Part shown: one piece after another, positions 7,184 through 8,777 of the stretch
How the letters are laid out: every line of letters begins with the position of its first letter
Position numbering within the stretch: the stretch's first letter is position 1
The notes under the pieces: model-generated
The model's database searches: none
The model's input: the letters and a program-made list of their open reading frames with translations, nothing else
Told to the model about the DNA's origin: nothing
Program-made: the position numbers and the translations under genes
NCBI GenBank assembly: GCA_017538635.1
Contig: JAFYIM010000217.1
Coordinates: 1-8,777 of the forward strand
Direction of reading: 5' to 3'
DNA from: a bacterium
GTDB taxonomy: Bacteria > UBA3054
Length of the DNA: 8,777 nt

Positions 7184-7953
7184 TTCAAACCTATAACGTC
7201 GGCCATGGTGTAAAGGCCAGGCTCTTTCCCAATAAGATATTTCGCGGCTCTCAGCGCGCCAACTGCAAAATTAGAGCGGCTGGAAGCCTTGTGAGTGAAT
7301 TCTATTCTTTCTCCTTCCGAGGCGAAGATGACAGTGTGATCGCCGACCACGTCGCCTCCGCGAAGGGAATGGATCGCTATTTCTCCAGACGGCCTGGCTC
7401 CTGTGTTGCCGTATCGGCCGTAAATTTCTTTTTCCCTGCCGGCTCCCCTGCCAGTTTCAACCATTTTGGCCAAGTAAAGGGCCGTGCCGCTGGGAGCATC
7501 CTTTTTGTTGTGGTGGTGCATCTCCACGATCTCGGCGTCATATTCAGGTCCAAGCACAGCTGAGGCTTTTTTCAAAAGCTCTCCCAAAAGATTGACGCCC
7601 AGGCTGAAATTGGCGGCGTGTATGACAGGTATGATCTTAGCGGCTTCCGTAAGAGCGTTCTTTCCCTCTTCAGATACGGCAGTAGTGCCTATGACAGCCG
7701 GAACTTTATGCTTCGCATAAGCGGCTGCTCTCTCAACTATGCCGTCCGCCAGCGCGAACTCTATGACAACGTCGGCTCCTTTCAAAGCAGTATCGGGATC
7801 GTCAGTCACCGCGACGCCGCAAAAAGATTTTCCGACCGCCGGCGAACCCTTGAATTCAAGCGCTCCGGAAACGGTGAAGCCGAAACTTGCGGCAAGGGCG
7901 CCTACGTTCTGACCCATGCGCCCCATGGCGCCCACTATGCAAAGATTAGGCAT
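7180..7953 (-). CDS. dapB: 4-hydroxy-tetrahydrodipicolinate reductase
   Basis: This 257-residue protein is close to the usual 240-275. DapB reduces hydroxy-tetrahydrodipicolinate to tetrahydrodipicolinate with NAD(P)H, the second committed step towards diaminopimelate and lysine. The dinucleotide motif is G8-x2-G11-R12-M13-G14 (GAMGRMGQ). The family signature [18 protein letters not shown] carries H146 and K150, matching the E. coli His159/Lys163 pair in spacing, and the PSGTA substrate loop at 154-158. The C-terminal [12 protein letters not shown] and [12 protein letters not shown] are also typical. The start ATG at 7953 lies inside the end of the glycosyltransferase gene (8-base overlap), with a good AAGGA site 5 bases upstream. 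Its stop overlaps the uxs start. A diaminopimelate gene inside a glycan operon is unusual; it may simply be cotranscribed with envelope genes because diaminopimelate feeds peptidoglycan. All key residues are present, so it should be active. Confidence 0.97.
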   Translation of the reverse strand: MPNLCIVGAMGRMGQNVGALAASFGFTVSGALEFKGSPAVGKSFCGVAVTDDPDTALKGADVVIEFALADGIVERAAAYAKHKVPAVIGTTAVSEEGKNALTEAAKIIPVIHAANFSLGVNLLGELLKKASAVLGPEYDAEIVEMHHHNKKDAPSGTALYLAKMVETGRGAGREKEIYGRYGNTGARPSGEIAIHSLRGGDVVGDHTVIFASEGERIEFTHKASSRSNFAVGALRAAKYLIGKEPGLYTMADVIGLK

Positions 7954-8777
7954 TTTGTTCCTTGTTTTCCAATTCTTTTAACAATTCCTCGACCGCCTCA
8001 AGAACGGTTTCCGGCGTGATGTCGGCCATACAGAGCGAAGGCTTCCCAACTTCTCCCAAAACGCACTCCCTGTGGTAGCAAGGCAGGCAGCGCCTTTTGC
8101 TCTGCAAAACTTTGCTGCAATGGCCGTACGGCCCATGTCGCCTGGGGTCTGTCGGTCCCATCACGGCTATCATCGGCGTTCCCGCCGACGCCATGACGTG
8201 CATCGGACCGGTGTCGGGCGTGACTGCGCAGACAGCTTCGGCGCTCAAAGCCAGAAACTGTGACCAGTCGGTCTTGCCGGAAAGGTCTGTGAAAACGTCA
8301 GGGGCGATCTGGCAAATCGATGCGCAGACGTCCTTGGCGTCGTTTCCGCCGACCAAAACTCCCTGCCAGCCGTGGCGCGCTTTCAATTCCTTCCCTACCG
8401 CGGCGATCGATTCCGGCACCCAGTTCTTGCTTTTCCAGCGCGTAAGGGGCACGGCTATGAAGAAACCTTTGCTTGTTAAACCAAATTTGTCCAAAGTGGA
8501 CTTGGTGTCTTCAGGCGCAAAAGAGGGCCACGATTCATCCTTTTCTATTCCGATCTCTTTCAAAACCGCGAGATTGCAGAGCGTACTGTGCGTAAGCTTC
8601 CTGTTCACTACGACCTTTGTGTCATAGAAGATCGTAGAACCTTCCCTGCCGTCCGCAAAACCGATGGCAGTTTTGGCGTTGGCCAGCGCCGTGAAGATCC
8701 CGCTTCTCAGCAGTCCCTGAAGGTCTATGGCGTAATCGTATCGCTGGAAGGGCAGCTTCACAGCCACTCCCAGGTAA
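7946..8777 (-). CDS. Glycosyltransferase family 9 (ADP-heptose:LPS heptosyltransferase-like); N-terminus outside window
   Basis: The frame is open to the right edge, and codons upstream of the GTG at 8767 continue the protein (YLGVAVKLPF...). The true start is therefore outside the window and about 277 residues are visible. YDYAIDLQGLLRSGIFTAL is the N-domain segment that follows the first Rossmann strands in GT9 enzymes, so roughly 60-80 residues are missing. The donor-binding part shows VPLTRWKSKNWVPE and the hallmark TPDTGPMHVMASAGTP (core bases 8218-8198), followed by GPTDPRRHGPYG. GT9 members such as WaaC, WaaF and WaaQ add heptose from ADP-heptose to the LPS inner core at the cytoplasmic face of the inner membrane. 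Near the C-terminus a Cys set, C-x2-C-x4-C-x10-C (bases about 8089-8030), is common in this family. The exact sugar and acceptor are not decidable here. It is the first visible gene of the minus-strand operon and overlaps dapB by 8 bases. Confidence 0.92.
   Translation of the reverse strand, partial: YLGVAVKLPFQRYDYAIDLQGLLRSGIFTALANAKTAIGFADGREGSTIFYDTKVVVNRKLTHSTLCNLAVLKEIGIEKDESWPSFAPEDTKSTLDKFGLTSKGFFIAVPLTRWKSKNWVPESIAAVGKELKARHGWQGVLVGGNDAKDVCASICQIAPDVFTDLSGKTDWSQFLALSAEAVCAVTPDTGPMHVMASAGTPMIAVMGPTDPRRHGPYGHCSKVLQSKRRCLPCYHRECVLGEVGKPSLCMADITPETVLEAVEELLKELENKEQNA
7959..7963 (-). promoter_or_regulatory. Ribosome binding site fixing the dapB start
   Basis: On the minus strand AAGGA (7963-7959) sits 5 bases before the dapB ATG, within the last codons of the upstream glycosyltransferase gene. 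It is among the best ribosome sites in the window and supports the start at 7953 despite the 8-base gene overlap. Confidence 0.65.

Larger units (their letters stand above)
3739..8777 (-). other. Five-gene overlapping envelope-glycan operon
   Basis: The GT9, dapB, uxs, dehydrogenase and flippase genes all read leftward, with overlaps of 8, 4, 4 and 1 bases and no gap for an internal promoter outside coding sequence. One polycistronic message with coupled translation is the simplest reading. Its promoter lies beyond the right edge. It ends at the convergent palindrome near 3737. Confidence 0.85.

Noticed and set aside
8097..8627. Plus-strand open frame opposite the GT9 glycosyltransferase
   Set aside because: It lies entirely antisense to conserved GT9 motifs and has no sensible protein features.

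Overview
The window is about 8.8 kb of gene-dense bacterial chromosome with roughly balanced base composition. It holds seven protein genes and one short (~110 bp) intergenic region; I see no RNA gene, mobile element or CRISPR array. A lipoprotein signal, a family-9 (LPS heptosyltransferase type) glycosyltransferase, a Wzx-like flippase and the DAP-pathway gene dapB all suggest a Gram-negative bacterium with a glycosylated outer surface. A GH110-like beta-helix hydrolase beside a large exported protein of unknown function would suit a PVC-type lineage (Lentisphaerota- or Planctomycetota-like). That placement is a guess from gene content and is not proven by the sequence.

Left part (1-3735): two genes are transcribed away from each other out of a compact intergenic region. 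Leftward runs a surface lipoprotein with a right-handed beta-helix, closest in my judgement to the GH110 alpha-1,3-galactosidases; its C-terminus lies outside the window. Rightward runs a ~690-residue exported protein of unknown function that appears to contain two diverged copies of one domain, separated by a cysteine-rich, zinc-ribbon-like segment. The region between them carries two perfect extended -10 elements (TGATATAAT) in mirror orientation, forming a 9-bp inverted repeat. This looks like a mutually exclusive divergent promoter or an operator.

Right part (3739-8777): five minus-strand genes form one tightly packed operon. In order of transcription they are a family-9 glycosyltransferase (N-terminus outside the window), dapB, a UDP-glucuronate decarboxylase (UXS), a nucleotide-sugar dehydrogenase of the WbpA (UDP-N-acetylhexosamine) type, and an oligosaccharide flippase. 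Each gene overlaps the next by 1 to 8 bases, implying translational coupling. Together they suggest synthesis of activated acidic or pentose sugars, their transfer, and flipping of a lipid-linked glycan across the inner membrane. Two points are odd: a lysine/diaminopimelate gene sits inside the unit, and the dehydrogenase signature does not obviously match the substrate the decarboxylase needs.

The operon and the rightward gene converge with only 3 bases between their stop codons, and both stops lie inside a perfect 8-bp palindrome.
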